The notes under the pieces: generated by a model
The model's database searches: none
The model's input: the letters and a program-made list of their open reading frames with translations, nothing else
What the model was told of the DNA's origin: nothing
Made by a program: the position numbers and the translations under genes
Shown: positions 29,336 through 38,136 of the stretch, piece by piece
How positions within the stretch are numbered: position 1 is the stretch's first letter
How the letters are laid out: each line of letters begins with the position of its first letter
Assembly (NCBI RefSeq): GCF_001675045.1
Contig: NZ_LYPA01000029.1
Location: 46,067 to 110,066 of the forward strand
Origin: Paenibacillus oryzae
GTDB taxonomy: Bacteria > Bacillota > Bacilli > Paenibacillales > Paenibacillaceae
DNA: 64,000 bases
Direction: 5' to 3'

Positions 29336-30796
29336 TTGAAGAAATGGCTGATTTTAATGACGGCAGCAGTCATCGTTGCGGCATCCCTGCCACTTCATGC
29401 CGCAGCCGAAGCGCCTTACGAGGCGTACACCTATAACTATTACCGCGATTCCGTGCCATTGCCGGAGCCGTTCCTGCCGGAACGGGCGGTGTCCGGCGAG
29501 GATTTGGGCCTGGATGCATTCAAAAGCCCTAATGATTTATTCGTCGACAAAAATGGAGACATTTACATTCTGGACAGCGGCAGCAGCCGCATCGTCGTGA
29601 CGGACGGAAACTGGAAGCTGAAGCGGGTTGTTGACGGCTTTCAGCAGAACGGAGCGCCATCGAGCTTTGCCAATCCCGGCGGCATCTTCGTCCATGACAA
29701 CGGCGATATGTATATTGCGGATACGGACAACAGCCGGATTGTTGTTTTGGATGGCAGCGGAGAGCTGAAAAGTATGATCGAAAATCCGCAGTCCGACATC
29801 CTGCCCGCCAACTTCAAGTTTGCTCCCGTCAAGCTGACAGTGGATGGAGCGGGGCGCGTCTTTGTGGTGGCGCGAGGCGTCTACGAGGGCTTGATGCAAT
29901 TTGATGAAACCGGCGTTTTTATGGGGTATGTCGGGACGATCAGCGTCACGCAAACCTTTTCCGACAAGCTGTGGCGGCGTCTTGCAACCAAGGCCCAGCG
30001 CCAGACGATGCAATTATTTATTCCTACCGAATTTTCCAGTGTCGATATCGACCATAAAGGGTTTGTGTATGCAACCAGCGTGGACCCTACATCGGATACG
30101 ACGATCAAGCGGCTGAATCCTTCAGGACAGGATGTATTAAAGCGTTTTGGCTATTTCCCTGTACGGGGCGATGTTCGTTACCGGCAGTTCGGCAATAACG
30201 CCGGTCCTTCGCGCTTGACCGATATTAAGGTCATTGGCGGCGGCATGTATACAGCGCTGGATTCCTTCCGGGGCCGCCTGTTTACCTACAACGATGAAGG
30301 CGAGCTGCTGTATGCCTTTGGCGGAAAGGGAACGCAGCTGGGCGTCTTTAATACGCCGGTGGCGGTCGAGATGGCCGGCGACAAGCTGCTTGTGCTGGAC
30401 CGCGGCAAAAACAATGTTGTAGTGTTTAAGCCTACGTTGTTTGGCAGCTCCGTGCACAAGGCAACTACGCTTCGTTACGACGGCAACGATACGGAAGCGG
30501 TGGCCATCTGGCGGGACGTGCTGCGCATGAACTCCAATTACGACATCGCTTATCTCGGAATCGGCAAGTCGCTGCTGATGGAGCAGCGGAACAAGGAAGC
30601 CATGGAATATTTTGAGCTGGGGATGCAGCGCAAATATTATTCTATTGCCTTCAAGCGATACCGCCGCGAGGTACTGCAGGAGCATTTTGGCGGTATTATG
30701 ACGGGGGCGCTTACGCTTGTGCTGGCCTTTGTCGCCTATCGCCTGACGAGGAAATGGAGAAGGAGGGCAAGCAAGCATGAAGCTGGAGCATTATAA
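29336..30796 (+). CDS. Secreted NHL-repeat protein with TPR-like region and C-terminal membrane anchor
   Basis: The TTG start has AGGAGGG 8 nt upstream. The product has 486 residues: signal peptide (~1-25); NHL-type beta-propeller repeats (PNDLFVDKNGDIYILD, GGIFVHDNGDMYIADT and others) over residues ~60-370; a TPR-like helical segment (AYLGIGKSLLMEQRNKEAMEYFELGM) near 395-430; and a single membrane span near the C-terminus followed by Arg/Lys. Topology predicts an external propeller held on the membrane. It sits inside the sugar-transport operon and overlaps the next gene by 20 nt. A role as a scaffold of the uptake machinery is inferred, not established. Confidence 0.75.
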   Translation: MKKWLILMTAAVIVAASLPLHAAAEAPYEAYTYNYYRDSVPLPEPFLPERAVSGEDLGLDAFKSPNDLFVDKNGDIYILDSGSSRIVVTDGNWKLKRVVDGFQQNGAPSSFANPGGIFVHDNGDMYIADTDNSRIVVLDGSGELKSMIENPQSDILPANFKFAPVKLTVDGAGRVFVVARGVYEGLMQFDETGVFMGYVGTISVTQTFSDKLWRRLATKAQRQTMQLFIPTEFSSVDIDHKGFVYATSVDPTSDTTIKRLNPSGQDVLKRFGYFPVRGDVRYRQFGNNAGPSRLTDIKVIGGGMYTALDSFRGRLFTYNDEGELLYAFGGKGTQLGVFNTPVAVEMAGDKLLVLDRGKNNVVVFKPTLFGSSVHKATTLRYDGNDTEAVAIWRDVLRMNSNYDIAYLGIGKSLLMEQRNKEAMEYFELGMQRKYYSIAFKRYRREVLQEHFGGIMTGALTLVLAFVAYRLTRKWRRRASKHEAGAL

Positions 30797-31397
30797 ATAT
30801 CCGTTCCATGTCATTCTTCATCCGTTCGACGGCTTTTGGGATATGAAATATGAAGGCAAGGGCAAGGTTCGAATCGCTCTGATCATAGTGGCGATGATGG
30901 TGCTTAATGTCGTTTTGCAGCGCCAGTTCGCAGGATTTCTGGTCAACTTCAACGATCCCCGTTTATTGAACAGTCTGGATGACATTCAATATACCGTATT
31001 GCCCTTTCTTCTGTTTTGCATTGCCAACTGGGCGATTACGACGCTGATGGAGGGAGAAGGCAAGTTTTCCGAAATCGTAATGGCGACGGGATACGCGCTT
31101 CTGCCGCTTGTGCTGATCAACCTGCCGCTGACGTATATTAGCCGGTTTATGACGATGGAGGAAACAGCATTTTATTATTTGTTTAACGCGCTGGGGGTTC
31201 TCTGGTTTCTTTATTTGTTGTTTGTTGGCGTAATGACGGTGCATCAGTATACCCCGTTCAAAACGATTATGACCTTGTTGTTGACAGTTATCGCCATGGG
31301 CGTTGTGGTGTTTCTTGGCACGCTGCTGTTCAGCATGGCCGTTCAAATGTATTACTTTGTGGTGGATATCTACCGTGAGCTTATATTCCGAATGTAA
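30777..31397 (+). CDS. Yip1-like multi-span membrane protein
   Basis: The start codon overlaps the 3' end of the NHL gene. The 206 residues have about five hydrophobic spans. The order (PFDGFWDMKYEGKGK near the N-terminus, then a membrane bundle) resembles the Yip1 domain family. Its biochemical role is unknown. Tight coupling with the NHL protein upstream and the DUF5696-type protein 14 nt downstream suggests a membrane complex associated with this ABC operon. Confidence 0.7.
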   Translation: MKLEHYKYPFHVILHPFDGFWDMKYEGKGKVRIALIIVAMMVLNVVLQRQFAGFLVNFNDPRLLNSLDDIQYTVLPFLLFCIANWAITTLMEGEGKFSEIVMATGYALLPLVLINLPLTYISRFMTMEETAFYYLFNALGVLWFLYLLFVGVMTVHQYTPFKTIMTLLLTVIAMGVVVFLGTLLFSMAVQMYYFVVDIYRELIFRM

Positions 31398-31411
31398 AGG
31401 AGGCCATTACC

Positions 31412-33982
31412 TTGAAGGCATCGACTAAATGGTATATAGGAATGGCCTGCATTCTGGCCGCGGGCATCTTGTCGTTATGGATTTATTTTGCCAATCGCGG
31501 CGTTCCGGCCATAGCTATAGGGGCGTATCAGCAGCAGGCATTGGGGCCTGCCCAAGGGGCGGAGCTTGCGTTGAAGGAGGCTTCCGGCGTTCCGGGCATG
31601 AAGCTGGCCGCCGAAAACGGCGAGCGTGGGCTTTATTTGAACCCGGAAACGGCGGAGTTCGCCGTATTGGTGAAGGAGAGCGGACAAATCTGGTACAGCA
31701 ATCCCGCAAACCTTGATGAGGACACCATCGCATCGCCCTTTGAAAAAGAAAATCTGGCATCGCAGCTTTCCATTACATTCCGCGATACGATGGGCAAGCT
31801 GGACACCTTCAACAGCTTTACTCAAGGCGTAAGCAAAAACCAATTCCGGCTGGAGAGTCTGGACAATGGGTTCCGCGTTGTTTATACGCTTGGCGATATG
31901 TCGATAGGCATTGATGCTTTGCCGCGGCTGATTAGCAAGGCACGGATGGATGAGGTCGTGCTTGGCAAGCTGGATGAAGCCGGCGCCAAATATGTCAGCA
32001 CGAGGTATTATCCTCTTGCCAATAATCCCGATGTGCTGGAGCGGCTGGATACGGCGGTATCCCGCGAGCTGGTGCTGAAGCGGATGCTGGACTATTTCCA
32101 GCAGGCCGGTTATGGCGAGGAGGAGCTTGCCTTCGACAATGAGGAAAACGGAATCGGCGGCGGAGCGGCCGGAGACAAGCCGAATTTCACAGTATCGCTG
32201 CATGTGCAGCTGGATGAGGACGGATTGCTTGTATCTGTGCCCGCAGGAGACATTCAGGAGGCGGAGGGCTACCGTATCCGAATGCTGAATCTGCTTCCTC
32301 AATTCGGGGCGGCGGGCCAAAACGAAACCGGCTATATGCTGGTTCCCGATGGAACGGGCAGCCTGATTTATTTGAACAATGGCAAGACCCGGCAGGAGGT
32401 TTACGCGCAGCGGATTTACGGGGAGGACGAAAATGACAACAGTCGCCGCAGAGGCCAGGTTGCCCAAAGCGCGAGGCTTCCGGTATTCGGTCTCAAGTCG
32501 GGAGACGCCGCATGGTATGCCGCCGTGGAAAAGGGCGATGCCATCGCAACGGTTCAGGCCGATATCAGCGGCCGCAACAATGCCTACAATAATTTGTTTG
32601 CCAGCTTTGCCCTTCGCGGCGAGGATGAGCTTGAGCTATATAAGGGAAGCACGGTGGAGGAAATTCAAATGTTGTCCGAGCGGCGCTATGAAGGCGAAAT
32701 CTCCGTTCGGTACAGCTTCCTGTCGGGCGATAAGGCGGATTATTCCGGCATGGCGGCCAATTATCGGGAACGGCTGACTCAGCAAGGCGTCTTGACGCCG
32801 CTTCAGGCAGATGGCGATTTTCCGCTGTTTGTCAGCATATTGGGAGCGATCGACAAGCGCAAAACGGTGCTTGGCGTCCCTTATAAAGGGTTGGTGCCGA
32901 TGACAACCTTTAGCGAGGCTGAAGGCATAGCGGAGCGGTTGAACGGGGATGGCATTACCAATATTCAAATGCGCTATCTGGGCTGGTTCAATGAAGGGCT
33001 GAACCATACAGCGCCTAACAAGGTTAAGGTTGAGAACAGGCTAGGCGGCTCTTCCGGGCTTAAGGCGCTGTCGGAGCAGCTGGACTCAACAGGCGGCAAG
33101 CTTTATCCCGATGTGGCGTTCCAGCATGTGTATCGGGAAAAGGGCAGGTTCGCTCCGGCGGCGGATGCCGCGCGCTACATTACCCGCGAGCAGGCAGTCC
33201 GGACCCCTTACAACCGGGCCTTTAATACGATGGATCTGGACTTGGGGACCTATTACCTGCTGTCTCCCGCGAAGCTGCCTTTTTACGCAGAGCAGTTTAT
33301 AAAAGGCTATAACAGACTGGGGCAGGAGGGTGTTGCCCTTCGCGATCTCGGCGATCTGCTCCATGCGGATTACCGGAACAAACGCGTCGTCTTCCGCGAA
33401 ACGGCCAAATTCATTGTCCAGGAACAGCTGGCGGCCTTTAGGGAGCAATATGACGATGTGTTGCTTACGGGCGGCAATGGATATGCATTGCCATACGCCA
33501 GCGCTATCGTCAATGCTCCAACTACGGACAGCAGCTTTAATATAACGGATGAAGCTGTGCCATTTTACCAAATGGTGCTTCACGGTTATATCGATTATGC
33601 CGGAGAGCCTGCCAATCTGGGAGGCGAGCAGGATGACAAAATCCAGCTTCTCAGGGCAATCGAGCTTGGCTCTGCGCTGCACTTTTTCTGGTCGGAGGCC
33701 TCCTCCAGCGAGTTGAAGTTTACGCCATACGACGTTATGTATGCAACGGAAGCTTCCGCTTGGCATGACATTGCAACGGCAATGTACAAGGAAGCAAACG
33801 AGGCGTTGTCCGGCTTGCGAAGCGTGCCTATGCTGAAGCATACCCGCCATAGCGAGGATGTTGCCCAAATGAAATATGAAAATGGTGTTTCGTTATACGT
33901 TAATTATTCCGATCAGCCTGTTACAGTAAATGGCGTACGGATTGAAGCTAAAAACTTTGCGGTGGACGGTGAGGGCCAATGA
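31412..33982 (+). CDS. DUF5696-type large membrane-anchored protein
   Basis: The TTG start has AAAGGAGG 8 nt upstream. The 856 residues begin with one membrane span (~8-27); the remainder is predicted extracytoplasmic. The overall pattern and setting (sugar ABC operon next to NHL and Yip1 genes) match what I recall as DUF5696 proteins of paenibacilli. The central part, with LVPMTTFSEAEGIAERL and YLGWFNEGLNH, reads like strands and helices of a TIM barrel, so a glycosidase-like or sugar-binding role is possible. I could not assign catalytic residues. Its stop overlaps the start of the next permease (ATGA). Confidence 0.6.
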   Translation: MKASTKWYIGMACILAAGILSLWIYFANRGVPAIAIGAYQQQALGPAQGAELALKEASGVPGMKLAAENGERGLYLNPETAEFAVLVKESGQIWYSNPANLDEDTIASPFEKENLASQLSITFRDTMGKLDTFNSFTQGVSKNQFRLESLDNGFRVVYTLGDMSIGIDALPRLISKARMDEVVLGKLDEAGAKYVSTRYYPLANNPDVLERLDTAVSRELVLKRMLDYFQQAGYGEEELAFDNEENGIGGGAAGDKPNFTVSLHVQLDEDGLLVSVPAGDIQEAEGYRIRMLNLLPQFGAAGQNETGYMLVPDGTGSLIYLNNGKTRQEVYAQRIYGEDENDNSRRRGQVAQSARLPVFGLKSGDAAWYAAVEKGDAIATVQADISGRNNAYNNLFASFALRGEDELELYKGSTVEEIQMLSERRYEGEISVRYSFLSGDKADYSGMAANYRERLTQQGVLTPLQADGDFPLFVSILGAIDKRKTVLGVPYKGLVPMTTFSEAEGIAERLNGDGITNIQMRYLGWFNEGLNHTAPNKVKVENRLGGSSGLKALSEQLDSTGGKLYPDVAFQHVYREKGRFAPAADAARYITREQAVRTPYNRAFNTMDLDLGTYYLLSPAKLPFYAEQFIKGYNRLGQEGVALRDLGDLLHADYRNKRVVFRETAKFIVQEQLAAFREQYDDVLLTGGNGYALPYASAIVNAPTTDSSFNITDEAVPFYQMVLHGYIDYAGEPANLGGEQDDKIQLLRAIELGSALHFFWSEASSSELKFTPYDVMYATEASAWHDIATAMYKEANEALSGLRSVPMLKHTRHSEDVAQMKYENGVSLYVNYSDQPVTVNGVRIEAKNFAVDGEGQ

Positions 33983-34881
33983 ACGTTAAAAAAATGACTT
34001 TAATGCAAAAGCGCGCGCTGGTTGGCCTCTCTTTTGTTCTGCCGTGGCTGCTTGGGTTTATCTTTCTGTTTGCTACGCCGCTGCTGCAGTCGGTCCAGTT
34101 CAGCATGAGCAAGCTGAGCGTTGCGCCGGGGGGATATTCCCTGGACTTTATCGGGCTCGAAAACTTCAAGCAGGCGCTTTATGTCGACGCCAACTTTAAC
34201 CGGATTTTGACGGAGTCGGTTGCCACCATGGTATGGAATGTGCCGATGATTCTATTCTTCAGCTTGTTTTCCGCCGTGATGCTGAATCAGCATTTCAAGG
34301 GGCGGACAGCCGCCCGCGCCATCTTCTTCCTGCCGGTTATTCTGGCTTCCGGAGCTATCGCATCGGCTGAAACGGCCGGGCTGATCAGCATGACGGGCAG
34401 CTCGGAGGTAGCGAAGGAGCTGGGCCAGATGCAGAGCGGCTTTGATACGATGGGGCTGGTCATGATGCTGGATAGCACTGGTTTCCCGGAATGGTTTATT
34501 GATTACATCGTGGACGGTACGGTTCGTATTTATGAAATTATCCGCAGCTCCGGCGTTCAAATCCTCATCTTTTTGGCGGCCCTGCAATCGGTGCCGCCAG
34601 CCATGTACGAGGTGGCCAAGATGGAGGGAGCAACTGGCTACGAATCGTTCTGGAAAATTACGTTTCCGATGGTCAGCCCGCTCATTCTGACGAATATCAT
34701 CTATACCATTATTGATTCGTTCACTAATAGTCCCGTCACGCAGACCATTTACGAAACGGCCTTCAGCTCGCAGGATTTTGGATTAAGCGCCGCGATGTCC
34801 TGGCTGTACACGCTTGTTGTCGCCATCGTGCTGGTTGTGATCGGAGTGCTGGTTTCCAGAAAGGTATTCTATTACAACTGA
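33979..34881 (+). CDS. Carbohydrate ABC transporter permease, second pair (UgpA type)
   Basis: The ATG overlaps the upstream TGA (ATGA), so translation is coupled. The 300 residues contain six spans and an EAA-type loop (YEVAKMEGATGYESFWKITFP). A long insertion (~135-180) between spans distinguishes it from the first permease pair. Together with the next gene it forms a second channel in the same operon. Confidence 0.88.
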   Translation: MNVKKMTLMQKRALVGLSFVLPWLLGFIFLFATPLLQSVQFSMSKLSVAPGGYSLDFIGLENFKQALYVDANFNRILTESVATMVWNVPMILFFSLFSAVMLNQHFKGRTAARAIFFLPVILASGAIASAETAGLISMTGSSEVAKELGQMQSGFDTMGLVMMLDSTGFPEWFIDYIVDGTVRIYEIIRSSGVQILIFLAALQSVPPAMYEVAKMEGATGYESFWKITFPMVSPLILTNIIYTIIDSFTNSPVTQTIYETAFSSQDFGLSAAMSWLYTLVVAIVLVVIGVLVSRKVFYYN

Positions 34882-34906
34882 CGGCGATGGGAAGGAGGGG
34901 AAGCGT

Positions 34907-35911
34907 ATGGATATCGGTAAAAGCATGAAAAGTAACGAGATGTTTGTCTACAAGCTGAACAAAACGCGGAACAAGGCCGTGGATTGGCTCTGGAAGCTGG
35001 TGCTGTATATGCTGGTTTCGGGCATATCCTTTGTTATTCTTTATCCGCTGTTCAGACGGGTGTCGATGGCTTTTAAGGACCCGAGCGATATTTATAACCC
35101 TACTATTTATATGGTTCCGGTTCATTTTACGCTGGATAATTTGAAGCATGCGATGGAGGTCATGAATTATTTCCCGATTCTGGGCAACACGCTGGTGTTT
35201 GTTGCGGCCATGACGCTGCTGCAGGCAGGCTCCTGCGCGCTTGCGGGCTACGGCTTCGCCAGATACGTGTTTCCGGGCAGCAACCTGCTGTTTATGCTGG
35301 TTGTCCTGACGATTCTGATTCCTGTCAACACGCTGATGGTGCCAATGTATCTGCATTTCCGCAATTTTGACGTGCTGAATATCTTGTCGCTGTTTACCGG
35401 CAAGGATGGCGTAAACCTGCTGAATACCTATTGGCCGTTCGTTATTACTTCGGCTACCGCCAACGGGCTTAAGTCCGGGCTGTACATTTATATTTTCCGG
35501 CAGTTTTTTAAAGGGCTGCCCAAGGAAATTGAAGAGGCGGCGCTAATTGACGGAGCGGGCTTCTACAAAACGTTTCTTCGCATTATGATGCCTAATGCCA
35601 TTCCGGCCATCATGACGGTTATGCTGTTTGCGTTTGTGTGGCAATACAATGACACGTTTTATTCATCGCTGTTTATGAGCGGCGGGGATTTAATCTCGAT
35701 CAAAATCGCTTCGCTGCCGGCGGATGTCAACCAGTTCCTGCCCGGAATTTTGGGTCTTGGCTCCAATGCGGAGATGCGGGCCGATCCCAATCATGTGGCG
35801 ATGATTGTAGATACAGGCATTTTGCTGGCTATCGCGCCGCTGATCCTGATGTATCTGTTTGTCCAGCGTTATTTTGTGGAAAGCGTGGAGCGGACGGGGG
35901 TTGTCGGCTAA
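34907..35911 (+). CDS. Carbohydrate ABC transporter permease, second pair (UgpE type)
   Basis: A GGAGGGG RBS precedes the ATG. The 334 residues have six spans and an EAA loop (EEAALIDGAGFYKTFLRIMMP). A large external loop of ~35 residues containing FTGKDGVNL sits between spans 3 and 4. It probably works with the preceding permease and one of the two binding proteins, plus a shared ATPase from elsewhere. Confidence 0.88.
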   Translation: MDIGKSMKSNEMFVYKLNKTRNKAVDWLWKLVLYMLVSGISFVILYPLFRRVSMAFKDPSDIYNPTIYMVPVHFTLDNLKHAMEVMNYFPILGNTLVFVAAMTLLQAGSCALAGYGFARYVFPGSNLLFMLVVLTILIPVNTLMVPMYLHFRNFDVLNILSLFTGKDGVNLLNTYWPFVITSATANGLKSGLYIYIFRQFFKGLPKEIEEAALIDGAGFYKTFLRIMMPNAIPAIMTVMLFAFVWQYNDTFYSSLFMSGGDLISIKIASLPADVNQFLPGILGLGSNAEMRADPNHVAMIVDTGILLAIAPLILMYLFVQRYFVESVERTGVVG

Positions 35912-35958
35912 CGGCCGGCTATCCCTGATCCCGAAATTTTGTTTTGAAAGGGGATGAT

Positions 35959-36975
35959 ATGATGACACAAAGCCTTAATGCGGAAAGAGTGTTTTTCAAA
36001 GGAATGACCTATGGTTGGGGGGCAAGCAGGGGCGAATACAGGCAGCCTTATGCTATGGATTCCTTGAATAAGCTGATGGAAACGGGAAGCGAATGGATTG
36101 CGCTTTCCTTCTGGACTTACCAGGAGAATGTCTATTCCACGGCGATTTCATTCGATTACAGCTATACGATGACGGATCGGGATATTGCCCATGCTGTTAG
36201 AGAAGCCAAGGCGAAGGGGCTTAAGGTATGCCTCAAGCCGGTAGTCAATTCCAAGGACGGCATATGGCGTGCGCATATTGGCTTCCCCGGCGATGAGCAG
36301 GCTGTTCCTTATTGGGATGCCTGGTTTCAATCCTACAGCAGCTTTATCAGCCATTATGCAGAACTGGCGGAGGAGCTGGGCTGCGAAATGTTTTGCGTCG
36401 GCTGCGAAATGGTGGGGACGGAAGGGCAATCCGGCTATTGGCGCAAGCTGATTCAGCAAGTGCGTACGCTGTACAGCGGCCCTATCATTTATAATGCCAA
36501 TCACGGGAAGGAGCATGGGGCGGATTGGTTTGATGAGGTGGATTATATCGGCATCAGCGCTTATTACCCGGTTGGCAAACGCCCGGGAGACAGCATGGAG
36601 TCCATGCTGGAGGGATGGGAGAGCCAAAAGCCAAAGCTGGCCGCTTTATCGCAAGCATTCGGCAAGCCGATTGTGTTTATGGAAATCGGTTGCCGTAGCG
36701 CGTTCGGCTGCTCCACAATGCCATGGGACTTCACGCATGTAGAGCTCCCTTACCATGAAGAGGAGCAGGCCAATTTCTATGAGTCGGCGCTGCGGGCGTT
36801 TTGGAACGAGCCGTGGTTTTCGGGATTTTTCTGGTGGGACTGGAGTGTCAAGCTGTATGCTCCCGAGGAGGCGCCTGTTAACCGGGGTTTTGATATCTAC
36901 GGAAAAAAAGCGGGAGAGGTGCTTCAAAGCTATTACCGTGGAAAAGAAACCTCAATCCAGATTAGCCCAATATGA
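35959..36975 (+). CDS. GH113 beta-mannanase/manno-oligosaccharide hydrolase, cytoplasmic
   Basis: ATG 35959 or 35962 is preferred to TTG 35944 because AGGGG lies 5-8 nt upstream of the ATGs. There is no signal peptide. The ~339-residue TIM barrel has the GH113 layout: Glu150 in GCEMVG is the expected acid/base and Glu242 in FMEIGC the expected nucleophile, with Trp-rich ends (FFWWDWS). GH113 enzymes cleave beta-1,4-mannan and manno-oligosaccharides. A cytoplasmic location fits final breakdown of imported oligosaccharides. It ends the operon. Its last 19 codons and terminator are present a second time ~1 kb downstream, beyond a toxin-antitoxin pair. Confidence 0.85.
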   Translation: MMTQSLNAERVFFKGMTYGWGASRGEYRQPYAMDSLNKLMETGSEWIALSFWTYQENVYSTAISFDYSYTMTDRDIAHAVREAKAKGLKVCLKPVVNSKDGIWRAHIGFPGDEQAVPYWDAWFQSYSSFISHYAELAEELGCEMFCVGCEMVGTEGQSGYWRKLIQQVRTLYSGPIIYNANHGKEHGADWFDEVDYIGISAYYPVGKRPGDSMESMLEGWESQKPKLAALSQAFGKPIVFMEIGCRSAFGCSTMPWDFTHVELPYHEEEQANFYESALRAFWNEPWFSGFFWWDWSVKLYAPEEAPVNRGFDIYGKKAGEVLQSYYRGKETSIQISPI

Positions 36976-37032
36976 ACGGCAAAAGACATCCCGGGACTAT
37001 TTGTCCGACGGGGTGTTTTTGCGTTTGTCCAG
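36916..37032 (+). repeat. Direct repeat copy 1: 3' end of GH113 gene plus degraded terminator
   Basis: This ~117-bp block holds the last codons of the GH113 gene, its stop, and a terminator hairpin weakened by a G-U pair and a one-base deletion. It matches 37913-38030 with about six mismatches and one indel (roughly 94% identity). Confidence 0.9.
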
Positions 37033-37100
37033 GCCTGTGCGATCGCGATTGGTACAGTCTCTTTTTAATGTACTTTAGCTTCCCGGGCTCTGAGCCGTTT

Positions 37101-37394
37101 TCATTTTAAATAACGCTTCAATTCGTCATAAAAGTTTTCACGGGAACCGGCAAGAATAACGACAATCACTTCACCTTCAACATTTTCTTCTAACCTGTAG
37201 GCAATTTCATAATTGTTCCCTTGATAAAAGACATCATACCCGTATAATCCTTGCAGATCTCCACTTTTTGGGGAGCCGACACCAGGGTCGTGCCGAATGG
37301 CTTCAATGGCCTCTAAGTATCGCATTTTAAGCGGTTTCTCCACGAGTTTCTTAAAATAGCGCACGGCAGGCGGAAGATACGTAACGGGCAGCAT
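37101..37394 (-). CDS. RelE/ParE-family toxin
   Basis: The 97-residue protein has the compact RelE/ParE pattern: N-terminal helices (AVRYFKKLVEKPLKMRYLEA), then DPGVGSPKSGDLQGLYGYDV and a C-terminal basic/aromatic strand (AYRLEE...ENFYDELKRYL). Family members are usually mRNA interferases or gyrase poisons. The ATG follows the antitoxin stop with no gap (TAGATG), a typical coupled arrangement. Transcription runs toward the GH113 gene, opposite to it. Confidence 0.8.
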   Translation of the reverse strand: MLPVTYLPPAVRYFKKLVEKPLKMRYLEAIEAIRHDPGVGSPKSGDLQGLYGYDVFYQGNNYEIAYRLEENVEGEVIVVILAGSRENFYDELKRYLK

Positions 37395-37775
37395 CTAATC
37401 GTCCATTACATCGCCAAACAGCTCTTGCGTTTGGTCGTCGTTGTCCCGTTGTTGGGCGGCTTTATGGGATTCGTGGATTAAATGCTGCACAGCTTCACGT
37501 AGCCCCGTTTGTTTTTCTCGGAACTTGGCTAGCAATTCATCGCCCTGATAACCCTCTTTGATCAAATCTGCCAGAATGAGATCAGCATATTGATCGCTGT
37601 TTGTATGCTCTTTAACGGGGCGAATGAGAATATATTGATCCTTCACCGAAAATTCAACTTCATTTTGAATCCCGACTTGTTCAAAAAATTTCTGTGGTAT
37701 AGTAATTTGACGTTTTCCAGATACGCGTCCGCGTTTCCATTCCATAGCCAACACATCCTTATGGTCCATTACCAT
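37395..37775 (-). CDS. AbrB/MazE-type swapped-hairpin antitoxin
   Basis: The ATG has AAGGAGGG 7 nt upstream. The product has 126 residues. Residues ~12-55 show the AbrB/SpoVT swapped-hairpin pattern (WKRGRVSGKRQITIPQKF...EVEFSVKDQYILIRPV). The acidic helical C-terminus would bind the toxin. Antitoxins of this type autorepress through an operator near the promoter, and an inverted repeat lies just after the predicted RNA start. Pairing an AbrB-type antitoxin with a RelE-type toxin mixes two classic families but is known in Firmicutes. Confidence 0.8.
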   Translation of the reverse strand: MVMDHKDVLAMEWKRGRVSGKRQITIPQKFFEQVGIQNEVEFSVKDQYILIRPVKEHTNSDQYADLILADLIKEGYQGDELLAKFREKQTGLREAVQHLIHESHKAAQQRDNDDQTQELFGDVMDD

Positions 37776-37815
37776 AGCTTAGCCCTCCTTATCTTCTTTT
37801 ATTCATGGAAAACAA

Positions 37816-37828
37816 GAATCCTTGATTC
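37816..37828. promoter_or_regulatory. Candidate antitoxin operator
   Basis: GAATC-CTT-GATTC is an inverted repeat located ~10-23 nt downstream of the predicted toxin-antitoxin transcription start. Confidence 0.45.
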
Positions 37829-37845
37829 CTATATTCTTTGATATT

Positions 37846-37874
37846 ATTGTACTCCAAAGAAAAGAAATCGTGAA
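37846..37874 (-). promoter_or_regulatory. Promoter of the toxin-antitoxin operon
   Basis: On the minus strand, TTCACG and TACAAT are separated by 17 nt. Transcription would start near 37839, ~64 nt before the antitoxin ATG. Confidence 0.6.
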
Positions 37875-37912
37875 GGGTACATTTGCGGGCAACCGTCTCA
37901 CTACATGCTGGC

Positions 37913-38030
37913 GAGGTGCTTCAAAGCTATTACCGTGGAAAAGGAACCTCAATCCAGATTAGCCCAATATGAATAGCAAAAGACACCCCTGGACTATTTG
38001 TCCGACGGGGTGTCTTTTGCGTTTGCCCAG
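37913..38030 (+). repeat. Direct repeat copy 2: orphan 3' end of GH113 gene with intact terminator
   Basis: It encodes EVLQSYYRGK...ISPI and a stop in frame, identical to the GH113 C-terminus except Glu to Gly at one site. No other part of a GH113 gene precedes it. It is an orphan gene end, separated from copy 1 by the toxin-antitoxin pair. Confidence 0.9.
37976..38020 (+). terminator. Intact hairpin terminator in repeat copy 2
   Basis: GCAAAAGACACCCC pairs perfectly with GGGGTGTCTTTTGC, enclosing an inner GGAC/GTCC hairpin. The A-run and T-run lie in the stem, so it could act in both directions. Confidence 0.7.
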
Positions 38031-38136
38031 ACTCGTGTTACAGTACATGGAATTGCTTTATTCCGTAAAATCTCTTGCCGGGGTGTCACAATAGGGGCAA
38101 GCTGCTTCGTAGTAAAGGGTAAAGGAGGGAACACAG

